Shown here one piece after another: positions 31,401-45,100 of a stretch of 64,000 nt of DNA. The translations under genes and the position numbers were made by a program. The stretch is from Streptomyces fodineus (GTDB taxonomy: Bacteria > Actinomycetota > Actinomycetes > Streptomycetales > Streptomycetaceae): positions 1,736,001 through 1,800,000 of the forward strand of contig NZ_CP017248.1 in the NCBI RefSeq assembly GCF_001735805.1. Direction: 5' to 3'. The notes under the pieces were generated by a model that saw only the letters and a list, made by a program, of their open reading frames with translations, searched no databases and had not been told where the DNA came from. How positions within the stretch are numbered: position 1 is the stretch's first letter; each line of letters starts with the position of its first letter.

Positions 31401-34400
31401 CGCCGCCATCCCGGCGGTGTCCGACCACAGACCCCACGCCAGCGAGACCGCAGGGAGACCCGCCGCCCGCCGCAGCCCGGCCAGCGCGTCCAACGAAGCG
31501 TTCGCCGCCGCGTAGTTACCCTGCCCCGGACTGCCGATCAGCGCCGCCACCGACGAGAACAGCACGAACGCCGACAGGTCCGCATCAGCGGTCAGCTCGT
31601 GCAGATGCCACGCCGCATCCACCTTCGGCCGCATCACCCGCTCGACCTGCTCGGGCGTCAAAGACTCGATCACACCGTCGTCCAGCACACCGGCCGCGTG
31701 CACCACCGCCGTCAGCGGACGCTCCACCGAGCCGAGCACGGCGGCCAGCTGATCACGATCGGACACGTCACAGGCGACGACCCTCGCGCAGCACCCCAGG
31801 CCCTCCAGCTCCGCCACCAACTCCGTGGCCCCGTCAGCCTCCAGACCACGCCGACTCAGCAGCAGCAAATGACGTACGCCATGCACGGCGGCCAGATGTC
31901 GGGCGAACACCGCACCCAGACCACCCGTACCACCCGTGACCACCACCGTGCCCTCAGGATCAAGCACAGCCACCGACCCACCGGACGAAGCACGCGACAA
32001 CCGCGGCGCCAACAACCGGCCACCCCGCACGGCGAGTTGGGGCTCATCCGCACCCAGCACCACACCCCAGTCCGGCTCACCACCGTCGACGTCCACAAGG
32101 ACGAACCGACCGGGGTGCTCGGACTGCGCACTGCGCACCAAACCCCACACCGCCGCCTGAGCCGCACCCGGACCCTCACCATCGACGGCCGACACCGCAC
32201 CCCGCGTCACCACCACCAACCGCGCCTCACCCGGCACTTCACTGGCCAGCCACCGCTGCACCAGGGTCAGCGCCTCGACCGCGCCTCCCGTGGCCTCCTC
32301 GGAGCCGACCCCCACGAGCACCAGCTCGGGCGCCTGACCACCGTCCGCCAGGGCTCGCTCCAGCGCGGCCAGGTCCTCGAACCGTTCGCCCTCGGCGGGA
32401 AGCCCACCGAGCACCGCGACCCGGGCGGACCGGCCGGTGCCGATGGTGACCGGCGTCCACTGAAGCTCGTACAGCGAAGCACCTTGGGTATCGGCGGCCC
32501 GCTTCAGCTGGGCCTGGTCGACCGGGCGGAACACGAGCTTGTCCATGCTGAGCACCGGCTCGTCGTGCTCGTCGACGATGTCGATGCGGAAGGCGGCCTC
32601 GCCCGCGGGGATGAGCCGGGCACGGGCGCGCGCGACACCGGTCCGGCCGAGCTGGACGCCGTTCCACGAGAACGGCATCACGAGGGTGTCGTCCGGCTTC
32701 TCCCCGTAGAGGGAGCTCTGCACGGCGGAGTCGAAGAGTCCCGGGTGGATGCCGAAGCCCGCCGTGTCGGCGTCGTCCGGCAGAGCCAGCTCGACGTAGA
32801 CGACGTCGTCTTCCTGCCACGCTTCGACCACGCTCTGGAACAGGGCACCGTAGTCGTAGCCGATGTCGGACATGCGGGTGTAGAGCGCCTCCGGGGAGAG
32901 CGACTCCGCGTCCTGGGGCGGCCATGCGGCGTCCCATGCCGGTACGGCCTTGGAGTCCGACCCCAGCCAGCCGCGCCCGTGGCAGGTCGCGTCGCGCCGC
33001 TCGTCCGCGTCGTCGTTCTCGGGGCGGGAGAAGATGACGAACTCGCGGCGACCGTCCGCGTCGGCGTGACCGACGACGATCTGGAGCTGGCGCGCCGCTG
33101 TCTCCTCCAGCGCCAGCGGGGCCTCGATGACGAGTTCGTCGAGCACGGGGCAGCCGACCTCGCGCCCGGCGGCCAGGCTCATCTCGACCAGCGCCACACC
33201 GGGCACGACGATCGCGCCCATGACGACGTGATCACGAGTCCACGGCTGGGCCTGGGTGGAGATACGGCCGGTGAACAGCCACTCGTCGCGGTCACCGATG
33301 AGCGCCCGGCCGGCCAGCACGGGGTGGTCGACGGCTATCAGTCCGGCGGCCGAGACGTCGCCCGGAGCACTGCCCAGGGCCAGCCAGTACCGTTCGCGCT
33401 GGAAGGCGTAGGTGGGCAGGTCGACCCGCTTGGCGCCGGTCCCCGCATACACCGCCTCCCAGTCGACCACGACACCCGCGGTATGGGCGCGGCCCAGGAA
33501 GCCGGCGAACGACTCACGCTCACCGCGCTTGGCACGCAGCGCGGGCACGAACGCCGCCTCGGCCTCGTTTTCCTCCACGCACTGCCGGGCCATCGCGGTC
33601 AGCACCGCATCCGGACCCAACTCCAGGAACCGGCGAACCCCCAGCTCCCACAACGTGCCCACCCCATCGGCGAAACGCACCGCCTGCCGCACATGCCGCA
33701 CCCAGTAATCCGCACCGAACGACGGCACCACTTCCCCGGACACATTCGACACGACCGGGATCCGCGGCTCGGCATACCTCAGCCCCTCCGCAACCGCACG
33801 GAACTCATCGAGCATCGGCTCCATACGAGGCGAATGGAACGCGTGCGAGACCCGCAACCGCGTCGTCTTACGCCCCTCCCACCGCGGCAACCACTCCCCG
33901 ACCGCATCCTCATCACCCGACACCACCACCGCCAACGGCCCATTGACCGCAGCGATCTCCAAACGGCCCCCGAACCCGGCCAGAGACTCCGCCACCTCGG
34001 CCTCACCAGCCTGCACGGCAACCATCGCCCCACCAGCAGGCAGCGCACCCATCAACCGGCCACGCGCCACCACCAGCTCAGCCGCATCCGCCAGCGACAA
34101 CACACCCGCCACATGCGCAGCAGCAATCTCACCGACCGAATGCCCGATCAGATAATCGGCACGGACCCCCAAAGACTCCGCCAGCCGGAACAACGCCACC
34201 TCAACCGCGAACAACGCCACCTGCGTGAACTCAGTCGAGTCCAACACGCCGTCACCTGAAGCGAGCAGCTCACGCAGCGAACGCCCCAGTCGCGGATCGA
34301 CCTCCGCACACACCTCACTCAAAGCCTGATCGAACACCGGAAACGCCCCGGCCAACTCCAGCCCCATACCCGCACGCTGAGACCCCTGACCGGTGAACAG

Positions 34401-36104
34401 AAACGCAGACTTACCCGCAACAGCCGACTCACCAACCGCCACCTCACCCAGCCCCGCCAAAAGCTGGTCCCGGTCACCGGCCACGACCACGGCACGTCGC
34501 TCCAGCAACGCACGCGATGTCACAGACGAGAATCCGACGTCCAGTACGGACAGGTCCGCATGGGCGGCCACGTGCTCCCGCAGCCGCTCCGCCTGCGCCC
34601 GCAACGCCGCATCGCTGCGCGCCGACACCACGACCGGCACGACACCGGCGGGTCGGATCACCTCGACCGGCACGTCCTCGGACGGCTCCTCCGCAGGCGC
34701 CTCCTCCACGATGATGTGCGCGTTCGTACCACTGACACCGAACGACGACACACCCGCACGCCGCGGACGCCCCTCGACCGACCACTCCCGCGCCTCGGTC
34801 AACAACCGAACCGCACCCGACTCCCAATCCACATGCGGCGACGGCTCATCCACATGCAACGTCGGCGGCAGCACCCCGTGCCGCATCGCCATCACCATCT
34901 TGATCACACCGGCGACACCGGCGGCGGTCGAGGTGTGGCCGATGTTGGACTTGATCGACCCCAGCCACAGGGGAGCCCCGTCACGCTCCCGGCCGTACGT
35001 CGCCAGCAAGGCCTGCGCCTCGATCGGGTCGCCCAGCTTGGTGCCCGTGCCGTGGCCCTCGACGGCGTCCACCTCGGCCGGTGAGAGCTTGGCGTTGGCC
35101 AGCGCCTGCCGGATCACCCGCTCCTGGGACGGGCCATTGGGCGCCGTAAGACCGTTGCTGGCGCCATCCTGGTTCACGGCGCTGCCCCGGATCAGACCCA
35201 GGATCCGCCGACCATGGCGCCGGGCGTCCGACAGCCGCTCCAGCACCACCAGGCCCAGGCCGTCGGAGAAGCCGGTCCCGTCCGCCGACGCCGAGTAGGC
35301 CTTGCAGCGGCCGTCGGGAGCCAGTCCTCGCTGACGGCTGAACTCCATGTGCAGGAACGGCCCGGACAGGACGGTGACACCACCGGCGAGCGCGAGGGAG
35401 CACTCGCCGGCGCGCAGCGCGGTCACCGCGAGGTGCAGGGCGACGGCGGAGGCCGAGCAGGCCGTGTCGACGGACACCGCCGGGCCCTCCAGCCCGAGGC
35501 TGTAGGCCACGCGGCCGGACACCACACTGGTGGTGGAACCGGTCAGGCGGAAGCCCTCGATCTGGGGCAGGGTGCCGGCGGGCATGGCGGCGTAGTCGGA
35601 CGGGCCGACGCCGCAGAAGACACCGGTTTGGCTGCCGCGCAGTGTCGTCGGGTCGATGCCCGCGTCCTCCAGGGCCTCCCAGGCCGCCTCCAGCAGCAGG
35701 CGCTGCTGCGGGTCCATGGCGGTCGCCTCGCGCGGGCTGATCCCGAAGAAGTCGGCGTCGAACTCGGCGGCCCCGTCGATGAAACCGCCTTCCCTGGTGT
35801 ACACGGTGCCGAGCCGGTCGGGGTCGGGGTCGTAGAGCCGCTCCAGGTCCCAGCCCCGGTCGACGGGAAACGGGCCGATGCCATCGCGCCCGGAGGCCAC
35901 GAGCTCCCACAGTTCCTCGGGCGAGGTCACCCCGCCCGGGTAGCGGCAGCTCATACCGACGATCGCGAGGGGTTCCCCGTCGCGGGACTCGTACTCGCGA
36001 AGGCGTGCGCGGGCTTGGTTGAGGTCGCTCGCCATCTTCTTGAGATAGCGGGCGATCTTCTCCTGCTGATCGGTCTTCTCCTGCTGATCCGTGTTCTCTG
36101 CCAT
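25470..36104 (-). CDS. Type I PKS gene D: two DH-KR modules (malonyl, then methylmalonyl)
   Basis: Two modules (3,544 aa) predicted to add two conjugated double bonds, the second carrying a methyl. Module 1: KS (Cys216, DTACSAS), AT (Ser656, GHSVGE/HAFH, malonyl), DH (from about 925, HxxxGxxxxP and HPGLFD intact), KR (from about 1376, LDD), ACP (Ser1695). Module 2: KS (Cys1925), AT (Ser2373, GHSQGE/YASH, methylmalonyl), DH (from about 2650), KR (from about 3105, LDD), ACP (Ser3421). There is no ER. The N-terminus is a charged coiled-coil docking peptide and the C-terminus ends [17 protein letters not shown] 36104 is preferred because an AGGGGGCGGGG Shine-Dalgarno stretch precedes it. An in-frame GTG at 36122 overlaps the gene C stop as GTGA and is the alternative. 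Confidence 0.96.
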   Translation of the reverse strand: MAENTDQQEKTDQQEKIARYLKKMASDLNQARARLREYESRDGEPLAIVGMSCRYPGGVTSPEELWELVASGRDGIGPFPVDRGWDLERLYDPDPDRLGTVYTREGGFIDGAAEFDADFFGISPREATAMDPQQRLLLEAAWEALEDAGIDPTTLRGSQTGVFCGVGPSDYAAMPAGTLPQIEGFRLTGSTTSVVSGRVAYSLGLEGPAVSVDTACSASAVALHLAVTALRAGECSLALAGGVTVLSGPFLHMEFSRQRGLAPDGRCKAYSASADGTGFSDGLGLVVLERLSDARRHGRRILGLIRGSAVNQDGASNGLTAPNGPSQERVIRQALANAKLSPAEVDAVEGHGTGTKLGDPIEAQALLATYGRERDGAPLWLGSIKSNIGHTSTAAGVAGVIKMVMAMRHGVLPPTLHVDEPSPHVDWESGAVRLLTEAREWSVEGRPRRAGVSSFGVSGTNAHIIVEEAPAEEPSEDVPVEVIRPAGVVPVVVSARSDAALRAQAERLREHVAAHADLSVLDVGFSSVTSRALLERRAVVVAGDRDQLLAGLGEVAVGESAVAGKSAFLFTGQGSQRAGMGLELAGAFPVFDQALSEVCAEVDPRLGRSLRELLASGDGVLDSTEFTQVALFAVEVALFRLAESLGVRADYLIGHSVGEIAAAHVAGVLSLADAAELVVARGRLMGALPAGGAMVAVQAGEAEVAESLAGFGGRLEIAAVNGPLAVVVSGDEDAVGEWLPRWEGRKTTRLRVSHAFHSPRMEPMLDEFRAVAEGLRYAEPRIPVVSNVSGEVVPSFGADYWVRHVRQAVRFADGVGTLWELGVRRFLELGPDAVLTAMARQCVEENEAEAAFVPALRAKRGERESFAGFLGRAHTAGVVVDWEAVYAGTGAKRVDLPTYAFQRERYWLALGSAPGDVSAAGLIAVDHPVLAGRALIGDRDEWLFTGRISTQAQPWTRDHVVMGAIVVPGVALVEMSLAAGREVGCPVLDELVIEAPLALEETAARQLQIVVGHADADGRREFVIFSRPENDDADERRDATCHGRGWLGSDSKAVPAWDAAWPPQDAESLSPEALYTRMSDIGYDYGALFQSVVEAWQEDDVVYVELALPDDADTAGFGIHPGLFDSAVQSSLYGEKPDDTLVMPFSWNGVQLGRTGVARARARLIPAGEAAFRIDIVDEHDEPVLSMDKLVFRPVDQAQLKRAADTQGASLYELQWTPVTIGTGRSARVAVLGGLPAEGERFEDLAALERALADGGQAPELVLVGVGSEEATGGAVEALTLVQRWLASEVPGEARLVVVTRGAVSAVDGEGPGAAQAAVWGLVRSAQSEHPGRFVLVDVDGGEPDWGVVLGADEPQLAVRGGRLLAPRLSRASSGGSVAVLDPEGTVVVTGGTGGLGAVFARHLAAVHGVRHLLLLSRRGLEADGATELVAELEGLGCCARVVACDVSDRDQLAAVLGSVERPLTAVVHAAGVLDDGVIESLTPEQVERVMRPKVDAAWHLHELTADADLSAFVLFSSVAALIGSPGQGNYAAANASLDALAGLRRAAGLPAVSLAWGLWSDTAGMAAQLGQAELARLERMGSKPLTTELGLGLFDQALASDAALLVPAWLDTRVLRAQAKAGTIPAVLRGLAPLPARRAGAAGILAQRLAGVPEADREQVALELVLGQVAGVLGHASTASVDSERAFKDLGFDSLSAVELRNRLTQATGVRLPATLIFDHPTPAAVARLLVSQITVDIEVGRPRATRSRRVDTGEPLAIVGMSCRFPGGVSSPEELWELVASGRDAMGPFPADRGWDLERLYDPDPDQDGTVYTRAGGFVDRIGEFDADFFGISPREALATDPQQRLLLEASWEAFEDAGIDPTTLRGSNTGVFCGTVSSGYHATMVPELAGYHLTGTTMSVVSGRIAYTLGFEGPAVSVDTACSSSAVALHLASQALRAGECEMALVGGISLMATPDLLIGFSRQRGLAPDGRCKAYAASADGTGFSDGLGLVVLERLSDAQRKGRRILGLIRGSAVNQDGASNGLTAPNGPSQERVIRQALANAKLSPAEVDAVEGHGTGTRLGDPIEAQALLATYGREREGGPLWLGSIKSNIGHTSAAAGVAGVIKMVMAMRHGVLPPTLHVDAPSPHIDWESGEVELLTEARQWSVEGRPRRAGVSSFGVSGTNAHIILEEAPVEESSEGRGAAVMPVVPVTVSGRTVAALRAQADRLRVHVLARPELSAADLGFSAAVTRAHLEYRGVVAAGDRDQLLSGLAALAVGEPSPQVVEGRAVSTVKPVFVFPGQGAQWEGMAVELIDSSPVFAAEIAACGEALAEFVEWDLEGVLRGVPGAPSLERVDVVQPALFAVMVSLAALWRSFGVEPSAVVGHSQGEIAAAYVAGGLSLRDAARVVAVRSQLVRDRLAGHGGMMSVALPKERAEELISSYAGRVSVAAVNGPAAVVVAGEPEALDEVQTVCKRDGIRARRVSVDYASHTAQVEALEAELREALAPVLPTTGTIPVYSTAVGALVDTASMDAGYWYRNLRSQVGFEPAIRALIDKGAGCFLEMSPHPVLTMAVEDTVEALDAVGRVAVVGSLQRDKGGLPRFMLSLGQAHAAGVVVDWEAVYAGAGARRVDLPTYAFQRENYWLMPAVRAGDVAAAGLDRVEHPILAAAVQVGDRDEWVFTGRVSTDVQSWLRDHVVLGVVIVPGTAWVELASVAGGRVGVPVVDELVMEAPLLLEVGESVQLRVTVGGVGEDGRREVAVFARPGAGGSDGDGDGEMVCHARGWLAAEDAVPVSSWVPVQWPPVEGVEMSAGELYAGMAELGFDYGPAFQGVRAAWRVGDVVFADVALPGDTGGEGFAIHPALFDATLHSAFAEKGSGGGATILPFSWSKVSVGRTGLSRVRVRISPSGDATLRVDAVSEQGEPVLSLGRLDMRPVDPAQLERLRGGGGQPVHRLDWTPVAAGAADPARVAVLGDLAEVERAVADGAPAPELVLASVVTPDGDPAGAARKAVVETLELVQRWLASEVLGEARLVVVTRGAVSAVDGEGPGVAQAAVWGLVRSAQSEHPGRFLLVDVDGGEPDWGVVLGADEPQLAVRGGRLLGPRLSRASSGGSVAVLDPEGTVVVTGGTGGLGAVFARHLAAVHGVRHLLLLSRRGLEADGAAGLVAELEGLGCCARVVACDVSDRDQLAAVLGSVERPLTAVVHAAGVLDDGVIESLTPEQVERVMRPKLDAAWHLHELTADADLSAFVLFSSVSALIGSPGQGNYAAANASLDALAGLRRAAGLPAVSLAWGLWSDTAGMAAQLGQAELARLERMGISALTTETGPALFDRSLEVDAAVVAPVLLQTGALRAQARAGMLPPLLRGLVRMPSRVAGVGVAGLAQRLAGVPEADRERIVLEVVQAQVAAVLGHASAASVDPERAFKELGFDSLSAVELRNRLGQATGVRLPATLVFDHPTPTAVAGLLLSELGGAEPAEPLIDQEVGKLGDMLAASSVEEQQRVAKRLRALLAGISADAGDGAQGDKRQGTRERLEAATTAEEIFQMIDVDLGDE
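27544..28309 (-). repeat. DH-region block nearly identical to gene E
   Basis: This is the partner of 22095-22860. Identity stops sharply at the AT boundary, where gene D has a methylmalonyl AT and gene E a malonyl AT. Confidence 0.82.
28912..29633 (-). repeat. 722-bp AT/KS-linker block identical to gene F module 1
   Basis: This is the partner of 16883-17604. Sequence outside the block in the two modules diverges normally. Confidence 0.85.
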
Positions 36105-36118
36105 TTCCCCGCCCCCTG

Positions 36119-39100
36119 TCACGCTTCGCCGAACTCGGCGTCGATCATCTGGAAGACCTCGTCCATGGTTGTGGCCGCTTCGATGCGCTCGGCCGTGCTC
36201 TCCGCCTCCTCGTCGTCCGCGACGACGGAGAGCAGGCGGCGCAGGCGTTCGGCCACATGACGCCGTTCGTTCTCGGCGATCGCGGCAAGCATGTCTTCCA
36301 GTTTGTTCAGTTCCTTTTCGATGGGTGGTTCGGCGGCGACGCTGCCGAACTCGGCCAGCAGCAGACGCGCGATCTCCGCGGGTGTGGGGTAGTCGAAAAC
36401 GAGGGTGGCGGGCAGCCTCATGCCGGTGGCCTGGGTCAGTCGGTTGCGCAGGTCGACGGCGCCGAGCGAGTCGAAGCCGATCTCCTGGAACGCCCGCTCG
36501 GGCTCGACGGCCGCGGCCGAGGCGTGCCCGAGCACGGCCGCCACCTGGGTCCGGACCAGGTCCAGAACGATGTGCTCACGATCCTCCGCGGCGACTCCGG
36601 CCAGCCGATCGCGCAGCGACACGGTCGTGGTGTCCGCGCGGCGCGCCGGTACGGGTGCCAGCCCGCGCAGTACCGCCGGGATCGTCCCGGCCCGAGCCCG
36701 CGCCCGCAGCACCCTGGTGTCCAGCCAGGCCGGCACCAGCAGCGCCGCATCGGAGGCGAGAGCCTGGTCGAACAGACCCAGACCCAGCTCGGCCGTCAAC
36801 GGCCTGGCCCCCATGCGCTCCAGACGCGCCAACTCCACCGGCCCCAACTGCGCGGCCATACCGGCGGTGTCCGACCACAAACCCCACGCCAGCGACACAG
36901 CCGGAAGACCCGCCGCCCGCCGAAGACCCGCCAGGGCATCCAACGAAGCATTCGCCGCCGCGTAGTTACCCTGCCCCGGACTGCCGATCAGCGCCGCCAC
37001 CGACGAGAACAGCACGAACGCCGACAGATCCGCATCAGCGGTCAGCTCGTGCAGATGCCACGCCGCATCCACCTTCGGCCGCATCACCCGCTCGACCTGC
37101 TCGGGCGTCAAAGACTCGATCACACCGTCGTCCAGCACACCGGCCGCGTGCACCACCGCCGTCAGCGGACGCTCCACCGAGCCGAGTACAGCGGCCAGCT
37201 GATCACGATCCGATACGTCACAGGCAGCGATGCGGGCCTCACAGCCCAGACCCTCCAGCTCCGCCACCAACCCGGCAGCCCCATCAGCCTCCAGACCACG
37301 CCGACTCAGCAGCAGCAAATGACGTACGCCATGCACGGCGGCCAGATGCCGGGCGAACACCGCACCCAAACCACCCGTACCACCCGTGACCACCACCGTG
37401 CCCTCAGAATCAAGCACAGCCACCGACCCACCGGACGAAGCACGCGACAACCGCGGCGCCAACAACCGGCCACCCCGCACGGCGAGTTGGGGCTCATCCG
37501 CACCCAGCACCACACCCCAGTCCGGCTCACCACCGTCGACGTCCACAAGGACGAACCGACCGGGGTGCTCAGACTGCGCACTGCGCACCAAACCCCACAC
37601 CGCCGCCTGAGCCGCACCCGGACCCTCACCATCGACGGCCGACACCGCACCCCGCGTCACCACCACCAACCGCGCCTCACCCAGCACTTCACTGGCCAGC
37701 CACCGCTGCACCAGGGTCAGCGTCTCGCCGGCTGCCGCCTTGGCCGCCCCGGCCACGTCACCGTCTGGGGCACCGACATCGGCCAGCACGACCTCGGGCG
37801 CCATCGCGCCGTCGGCCAGGGCCTTCTCCAGCGCGGCCAGATCGGCGAACCGGTCCACCGACCCGCCGCCGACCGCGCCAAGTGCGGCGATCCCGGCGGC
37901 CCGCGCCGTGACGGCCTGCACGGGGACCCAGTCCATCGCGTAGAGATGGCGGTCGCCGTCCCGCCGAGCGGCTTCCAGGTGCCCCTGCTCCACCGGGCGG
38001 ACGTCGAGCCGACGCAGGCAGGCCAGTGGCATGCCGTCCTCGCCCGCGATGTCGAGGCGCAGAGAGGTCGGGTCCGGCAGCGTGATCCTCACCCGGATCC
38101 GGGTGAGTCCGAAGCGCTCCAGTTGTACGCCGGACCAGGAGAACGGCAGCCCGCTGGGGTTCTCCTCCCCCATGTCGAGCATGCCGAGACCGCCGTGCAG
38201 AGCGGAGTCGAACATCGCCGGGTGGATGGCGAACCCGTCCGCCGGGCCGGCCGCTTCGGGCAGCGCCAGCTCGGTGAGCACCTCGTCGCCACGGCGCCAC
38301 GCGGACTGTACGGCGCGGAAGGCCGGGCCGTAGTCGAAGCCCACGTCGGTGAGGTGGGCGTTCCGGTTGAGCAGTGTGTACAGCTCGGACACGGGGAGGG
38401 GCTCGGCGTCCGCGGGCGGCCAGAGGGCCGGCAGTGGCTCCAAGGGCTCGGCATTGGCGGCTAGCCAGCCGCGCGCGTGACAGGTCAGCTCGGTGACCTC
38501 GTCCTCGCTCGCCTCGATCCGGGAGAAGAAGGCGATCTCCCGGCGCCCGTCCTCCCCGGCCGGGCTGACGGTGACCCGGATCTGCCGGGTGACGTCGTCC
38601 TCCAGGACCAGGGGCGCGGCGACGACCAGTTCGTCCACGACATCGCAGCTCAGCCGCCTGCCGATGGTCAGCGCCATCTCGACCATGGCGGCGCCGGGGA
38701 CCAGCACAATCCCGAACACCATGTGGTCCCGGGTCCACGGCTGTGTCTGCTGGGACATGCTGCCGGTGAACACCCACTCGTCACGGTCACCCACCTGCAC
38801 GGCCGCCGCCAGGACGGGGTGCCGCATCCGGTCCATACCGACGGCCGAGGGGTCGCCGAGGCCGGTCTTGCGGGGGAGCCAGTAGTTCTCGCGCTGGAAG
38901 GCGTAGGTGGGCAGGTCGACCCGCTTGGCGCCGGTCCCCGCATACACCGCCTCCCAGTCGACCACGACACCCGCGGTATGGGCGCGGCCCAGGAAACCCG
39001 CGAACGACTCTCGCTCACCGCGCTTGGCGCGCAGTGCGGGCACGAACGCCGCCTCGGCCTCGTTTTCCTCCACGCACTGCCGGGCCATCGCGGTCAACAC

Positions 39101-42100
39101 CGCATCCGGACCCAACTCCAGGAACCGGCGAACCCCCAGATCCCACAACGTGCCCACACCATCGGCAAAACGCACCGCCTGCCGCACATGCCGCACCCAA
39201 TAGTCCGCATCGAAGGCGGACACGACCTCACCGGACACATTCGACACGACCGGGATCCGCGGCTCGGCATACCTCAGCCCCTCCGCAACCGCACGGAACT
39301 CATCGAGCATCGGCTCCATACGAGGCGAATGGAACGCGTGCGAGACCCGCAACCGCGTCGTCTTACGCCCCTCCCACCGCGGCAACCACTCCCCGACCGC
39401 ATCCTCATCACCCGACACCACCACCGCCAACGGCCCGTTGATGGCGGCGATCTCCAACCGGCCCTCGAACCCGGCCAGGGACTCGGCTACTTCGGCCTCA
39501 CCAGCCTGGACGGCGACCATCGCCCCACCAGCGGGCAGCGCACCCATCAACCGGCCACGCGCCACCACCAGTTCAGCCGCATCCGCCAGCGACAACACAC
39601 CCGCCACATGCGCCGCAGCAATCTCACCGACCGAATGCCCGATCAGATAATCGGCACGGACCCCCAAAGACTCCGCCAGCCGGAACAACGCCACCTCAAC
39701 CGCGAACAACGCCACCTGCGTGAACTCAGTCGAGTCCAACACGCCGTCACCTGAAGCGAGCAGCTCACGCAGCGAACGCCCGAGTCGGGGATCGGCCTCC
39801 GTGCACACCTCGCTCAAGGCCTGATCGAACACCGGAAACGCCCCGGCCAACTCCAGTCCCATACCCGCACGCTGGGACCCCTGACCGGTGAACAGAAACG
39901 CAGACTTACCCGCAACAGCCGACTCGCCAACGCTCAACTCTCCCAGCCGCGCCAGGAGTTCATCCCGGTCACCGGCCACGACAACCGCCCGACGATCCAG
40001 CAACGCCCGCGACGCCACCAGCGAATACGCCGTATCCACCACCGACACATCTGGCCGGGACGTCAGATGGGACCGCAACCGCTCCGCCTGCGCCCGCAAA
40101 GCCACATCGCTGCGCGCCGACAGAACCACCGGCACGACATCCACCGGACGCTCGCCCTCCAGGGCTCGCTCCTCAGCCGGCGCCTCCTCCACGATGATGT
40201 GCGCGTTCGTACCACTGACACCGAACGACGACACACCCGCACGCCGCGGACGCCCCTCGACCGACCACTCCCGCGCCTCGGTCAGCAACCGAACCGCACC
40301 CGACTCCCAGTCGATGTGCGGCGAGGGCTCATCCACGTGGAGGGTCGGCGGCAGCACCCCGTGCCGCATCGCCATCACCATCTTGATCACACCCGCCACA
40401 CCGGCGGCAGCCGACGTATGACCGATGTTCGACTTGATCGACCCCAGCCACAGGGGATCCCCGTCCCGCTCCCGGCCGTAGGTCGCCAGCAACGCCTGCG
40501 CCTCGATCGGGTCACCGAGGACCGTGCCCGTGCCATGGCCCTCGACCGCGTCCACCTCGGCCGCCGACAACCCCGCACTCGCCAACGCCTGCCGGATCAC
40601 CCGCTCCTGCGACGGACCATTCGGCGCCGTAAGACCGTTACTCGCACCGTCCTGATTCACCGCACTGCCCCGGATCAGACCCAGAATCCGCCGACCATGG
40701 CGCTTGGCATCCGACAGCCGCTCCAGTACGACCAGGCCCAGACCGTCGGCGAAACCGGTCCCGTCCGCCGACGCCGCATACGCCTTGCACCGGCCGTCCG
40801 GCGACACCGCCCGCTGGCGGCTGAACTCGGTCAGGAGGTAGGGGCCGGCCAGCAGGGTGACGCCGCCCACCAGCGCCAGCGAGCACTCACCGGCTCGCAG
40901 CGCCTGCCCGGCCAGGTGCAGGGCGACGGCGGAGGAGGAGCAGGCCGTGTCCACCGAGACCGCAGGGCCCTCCAGGCCCAGCGTGTACGCGATCCGGCCG
41001 GACACCACGCTCGTCGTGGTGCCGGTCAGGCGGTAGCCCTCCAGCTCGGTGGAGGCCATGCCGCCGTAGTCAGTGGTCACGACGCCGGCGAACACGCCGG
41101 TGTCGCTGCCCCGCAGGGTCGTCGGGTCGATGCCGGCATGCTCGAACGCCTCCCACGACGCCTCCAGCAGCTGGCGCTGCTGTGGGTCCATCGCCAGCGC
41201 CTCGCGGGGGCTGATCCCGAAGAACTCCGCGTCGAACTCCCCGATCCGCTCCAGGAAGGCTCCGCCCCGCGTGTTGATCTTCCCGGGCTGGTCCGGGTCG
41301 GGGTCGTAGATGTCCGGGTCCCAGCCACGATCCGTGGGCAGCCCGCCGACCGCGTCGCGGCCTGCGGCCACCAGCTCCCACAGTTCCTCCGGCGAGGTCA
41401 CCCCGCCCGGGTAGCGGCAGCTCATGCCGACGATGGCCAGCGGCTCGTCCAGCGTCGCCCGCTTGGTCCGGGTGCCCGGCCTCGGTGCCTGGACAACGTC
41501 ACCGAACTCGGAGAGCAGCAGCCGCCCGACAGCGGCCGGAGTGGGGTGGTCGAAGATGAGCGTGGCGGGCAGCCGTACGCCGGTGGCCTGGGTGAGCCCG
41601 TTGCGCAGCTCGACGGCGCTCAGTGAGTCGAACCCGAGGTCCTTGAAGGCGCGTTCGGTGTCGATGGCCTCGGCCGAGGTGTGTCCGAGGACCGCCGCGA
41701 CCTGCTCCCGAACCGCGTCCAGGACGATGCGCTCCCGGTCGGCCTCCGCGACGCCGGCGAGGCGTTGCGCGAGCGAGCCGCCGGTCTCGGCACGCCGGGC
41801 GGGGACCGGCGCCAGGCCACGCAGCAGCGCGGGCAGCAGACCGGCCCTGGCCTGGGCGCGCAGCGCGGCCGGGTCGAGCTGGACAGGCGCCAGCAGGGCC
41901 GTGCCGGTGCCCAGCGCCAAGTCGAACAGCTCGGTCCCGCGCTGCCGGGACAGCGCACCCACACCGGTGCGCTCCAGGCGGGCCAGGTCGGCCTCGCCGA
42001 GCGCGCCCGCCATACCACCGACGTCGTCCCACAGGCCCCAGGCCAGCGAGGTGGCGGGCAGCCCGGCCGCGCGCCGCGACGCCGCGAGCGCGTCCAGAGC

Positions 42101-45100
42101 GGAGTTCGCCGCCGCGTAGTTACCCTGCCCCGGACTGCCGATCAGCGCCGCCACCGAGGAGAACAGCACGAACGCCGACAGATCCGCATCAGCGGTCAGC
42201 TCGTGCAGATGCCACGCCGCATCCACCTTCGGCCGCATCACCCGCTCGACCTGCTCGGGCGTCAAAGACTCGATCACACCGTCGTCCAGCACACCGGCCG
42301 CGTGCACCACCGCCGTCAGCGGACGCTCCACCGAGCCGAGCACAGCGGCCAGCTGATCACGATCCGATACGTCACAGGCAGCGATGCGGGCCTCACAGCC
42401 CAGACCCTCCAGCTCCGCCACCAACCCGGCAGCCCCGTCAGCCTCCAGACCACGCCGACTCAGCAGCAGCAAATGACGTGCCCCATGCGCGGCGGCCAGA
42501 TGCCGGGCGAACACCGCACCCAGACCACCCGTACCACCCGTGACCACCACCGTGCCCTCAGGATCAAGCACAGCCACCGACCCACCGGACGAAGCACGCG
42601 ACAACCTCGGCGCCAACAACCGGCCACCCCGCACGGCGAGTTGGGGCTCATCCGCACCCAGCACCACGCCCCAGTCCGGCTCACCACCGTCGACGTCCAC
42701 GAGGACGAACCGACCGGGGTGCTCAGACTGCGCACTGCGCACCAAACCCCACACCGCCGCCTGAGCCACATCCGGACCCTCACCATCGACGGCCGACACC
42801 GCACCCCGCGTCACCACCACCAACCGCGCCTCACCCAGCGCTTCACTGGCCAGCCACCGCTGCACCAGGGTCAGCGCCTCGGTGACGGCGGCGTGCACCG
42901 ACTCGGGCGTGTCCTCGCCGTGGGCAGGCGCGATGGCCAGCACCGCCCGCGGCGCCGGAGCCCCCTCGGCGAGCACCGCCTTCAGGGCGTCCAGGTCAGG
43001 GTGGATCTCCCCCGCGCCGATCCGGACGATGTCCTCGGTGCCGGTGTTCGGCCCGGCCTCGATCGGAGCCCAGTCCACGGTGTACAGGGACTGCCGGGCG
43101 TCGCCACGCGAGCTGTCGATGCGTTCCTGCTCCACGGGACGCACCACGAGGGAGCGCACGGACACCACCGGAGTTCCGGCCTCGTCCACGGCGTACAGCC
43201 GCAGCGAGGTGTCTCCGGACATGGTGGAACGAACGCGCAGCCGCGAGACGCCGGGACGATGCAGCTGCACACCGCTCCAGCTGAACGGCATGAGGTGTGC
43301 CGCGGCGCCGTCTCCGGTCAGTAGGACGACACCGCTCTGCAGCGCGGAGTCGAAGAGAGCCGGGTGGATACCGAAACCCTCGTGGCCCTCGGGCAGGGTC
43401 ACCTCGGCGTAGGTCTCGTCGCCGTCGCGCCAGACGGCCTCGACGCCGTGGAAGAGGGGGCCGTAGTCGTATCCGAGGTCGGCCAGCCGTTGGTACAGCT
43501 CGTCGACGGGCATCCGCTCGGCGTCCTGCGGCGGCCACTGCTCCGGCCAGTCACCGGCAGGGGCGGCTTCGGTGCCGAGGGTGCCACGCGCGTGGCAGGT
43601 CGTCTCGGTCTCCTCGGCGGGGTTGTCCGGCCGCGAGTAGATCGCCACGTCGCGGCGACCGTCGGGACCGGATGCCCCGACGGTGATCTGCAGGTGCCGG
43701 GTGACGCCGTGCTGGACGAGCAGGGGCGATTCGAGCACCAGCTCGTCCAGTACCGGACTGCCGGCGTGGCGTCCGGCCGCGAGGGCGAGCTCGACCAGGC
43801 CCGTGCCGGGCACGACCATGGTGCCGAGCAGCAGGTGTTCCTCGACCCAGGGCTGGGTTTCAGTGGAAACAAGGCCCGTGAACACCCATTCGTCACGGTC
43901 ACCGACCTGTACGGCCGCCGCGAGGACGGGGTGGTCCACACCGACGAGCCCGGCGGCCGAGACATCGCCCGGAGCACTGCCCGGCACCAACCAGAACCGC
44001 TCGCGCTGGAAGGCGTAGGTGGGCAGGTCGACCCGCCTCGCGCCCGCCCCCGCATACACCGCCTCCCAGTCGACCACGACACCCGCGGTATGGGCGCGGC
44101 CCAGGAAACCCGCGAACGACTCACGCTCACCGCGCTTGGCACGCAGCGCGGGCACGAACGCCGCCTCGGCCTCGTTTTCCTCCACGCACTGCCGGGCCAT
44201 AGCGGTCAACACCGCATCCGGACCCAACTCCAGGAACCGGCGAACCCCCAGCTCCCACAACGTGCCCACACCATCGGCAAAACGCACCGCCTGCCGCACA
44301 TGCCGCACCCAATAGTCCGCACCGAAGGCGGACACGACCTCACCGGACACATTCGACACGACCGGGATCCGCGGCTCGGCATACCTCAGCCCCTCCGCAA
44401 CCGTACGAAACTCATCGAGCATCGGCTCCATACGAGGCGAATGGAACGCGTGCGAGACCCGCAACCGCGTCGTCTTACGCCCCTCCCACCGCGGCAACCA
44501 CTCCCCGACCGCATCCTCATCACCCGACACCACCACCGCCAACGGCCCATTGACCGCAGCGATCTCCAAACGGCCCCCGAACCCGGCCAGGGACTCGGCT
44601 ACTTCGGCCTCACCAGCCTGGACGGCGACCATCGCCCCACCAGCAGGCAGCGCACCCATCAACCGGCCACGCGCCACCACCAGTTCAGCCGCATCCGCCA
44701 GCGACAACACACCCGCCACATGCGCCGCAGCAATCTCACCGACCGAATGCCCGATCAGATAATCGGCACGGACCCCCAAAGACTCCGCCAGCCGGAACAA
44801 CGCCACCTCAACCGCGAACAATGCCACCTGCGTGAACTCAGTCGAGTCCAACACGCCGTCACCTGAAGCGAGCAGCTCACGCAGCGAACGCCCGAGTCGG
44901 GGATCGGCCTCCGTGCACACCTCGCTCAAGGCCTGATCGAACACCGGAAACGCCCCGGCCAACTCCAGTCCCATACCCGCACGCTGAGACCCCTGACCGG
45001 TGAACAGAAACGCAGACTTACCCGCAACAGCCGACTCACCAACGCTCAACTCCCCCAGCCGCGCCAGGAGTTCATCCCGGTCACCGGCCACGACAACCGC

